NCBI GenBank assembly: GCA_019114715.1 | Contig: DXEZ01000318.1 | Span: 1 to 15,709, forward strand | Origin: Candidatus Sphingobacterium stercoripullorum | GTDB lineage: Bacteria; Bacteroidota; Bacteroidia; Sphingobacteriales; Sphingobacteriaceae | Direction of reading: 5' to 3' | DNA length: 15,709 nt | Shown: positions 15,303 through 15,709 of the stretch, one piece after another | How positions within the stretch are numbered: the stretch's first letter is position 1 | Layout: each line of letters opens with the position of its first letter | Made by a program: the position numbers and the translations under genes | Notes under the pieces: generated by a model | The model's input: the letters and a program-made list of their open reading frames with translations, nothing else | Told to the model about the DNA's origin: nothing | The model's database searches: none

Positions 15303-15709
15303 CCAGCCTGGAGCGAAATTCAGCCCAAACACGCCAAACTTCACATCCGAACGTTGGAATGGAATAGCGTAATAAGGCTCTAGAATCATGGCCCCAAAGA
15401 GGTTTATCCTTAAGGATACTCCTGCACTAAAAACCGGCGCCTTCACATTACTATCGTAAACCATCACGGGCTTGCCATCAGAACCTATAATTGGATTCCC
15501 ATCCCCATCGATTGCCTCCACCCTATCGCTATCGGACTTACTCATTTTCACTTTATTGCCTCTATTCCATGCCACACCACCGTCAATAAAAATGTTCAGG
15601 TCAGAGAATAAAAACCCTGATTCCATCACAGCTAACTCTTTTGGCCCAGTAAATGGAATACGCATCTCTAAATTACCTATCGCCATTTTAGACCCCATTA
15701 AATCACTCA
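15300..15709 (-). CDS. C-terminal end of an Omp85/BamA-type barrel protein (cut by right edge)
   Basis: The frame stays open to the right edge, so only the last 135 or so residues are present. They show amphipathic beta strands, a MAIGNLEMRIPFTGP strand typical of Omp85 barrels, FLFSDLNIFIDGGVAW, a loop with two DG-rich turns (DGDGNP and SDGKP), and a final GVFGLNFAPGW with a terminal aromatic residue. In Bacteroidota, large TolB-like proteins (N-terminal beta propeller plus C-terminal Omp85 barrel) end in just this way, so that is my best guess, from memory. The N-terminal part is not visible. It is followed on the same strand by the XRE regulator after about 70 nt. Confidence 0.7.
   Translation of the reverse strand, partial: SDLMGSKMAIGNLEMRIPFTGPKELAVMESGFLFSDLNIFIDGGVAWNRGNKVKMSKSDSDRVEAIDGDGNPIIGSDGKPVMVYDSNVKAPVFSAGVSLRINLFGAMILEPYYAIPFQRSDVKFGVFGLNFAPGW

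Overview
This 15.7 kb stretch is an AT-rich Bacteroidota chromosome segment, most likely from Sphingobacteriaceae (Sphingobacterium, Pedobacter or a relative). The evidence is protein style (NusA without C-terminal repeats, IF-2 with a very long charged linker, family-specific outer-membrane barrels) and promoters of the Bacteroidota type (TTTG near -33, TAnnTTTG near -7). Most of it is core information-processing machinery on the minus strand.

Right part, read on the minus strand from the right edge: the C-terminal end of an Omp85-type barrel protein; an XRE regulator with a LexA/S24-like domain whose catalytic Ser and Lys both appear to be replaced; a strong intrinsic terminator; then rimP-nusA-infB, the conserved ribosome maturation/transcription/translation-initiation operon. 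infB is followed by a perfect 14-bp inverted repeat, probably its 3' end. Next come a ferredoxin-type flavin/2Fe-2S reductase and a secreted DUF2264 protein, whose 3' end overlaps by 8 nt the convergent AGCS alanine/glycine:cation symporter gene on the plus strand.

Middle: a short minus-strand protein that looks like a reduced, probably SAM-less, member of a Bacteroidota methyltransferase-like family, convergent with a plus-strand outer-membrane protein that is an Omp85 barrel without POTRA domains.

Left part, minus strand: tRNA-Thr(TGT), tRNA-Tyr(GTA), tRNA-Gly(TCC), tRNA-Thr(GGT), then tuf. This is the same order and the same anticodons as the E. coli thrU-tyrU-glyT-thrT-tufB operon. It ends in a clear intrinsic terminator. 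A second unit follows with its own promoter: tRNA-Trp(CCA), secE, nusG. A third, near-consensus promoter drives rplK and rplA; rplA starts with GTG and runs off the left edge.

I see no phage, insertion sequence, CRISPR array or defence system, and no convincing new multi-gene system. The points most worth a second look are the placement of a terminator between a putative promoter and rimP-nusA-infB, a recurring VGKI-type motif in the IF-2 linker, the non-canonical G4 motif of IF-2, and the two proteins that appear to have lost catalytic or cofactor-binding residues.
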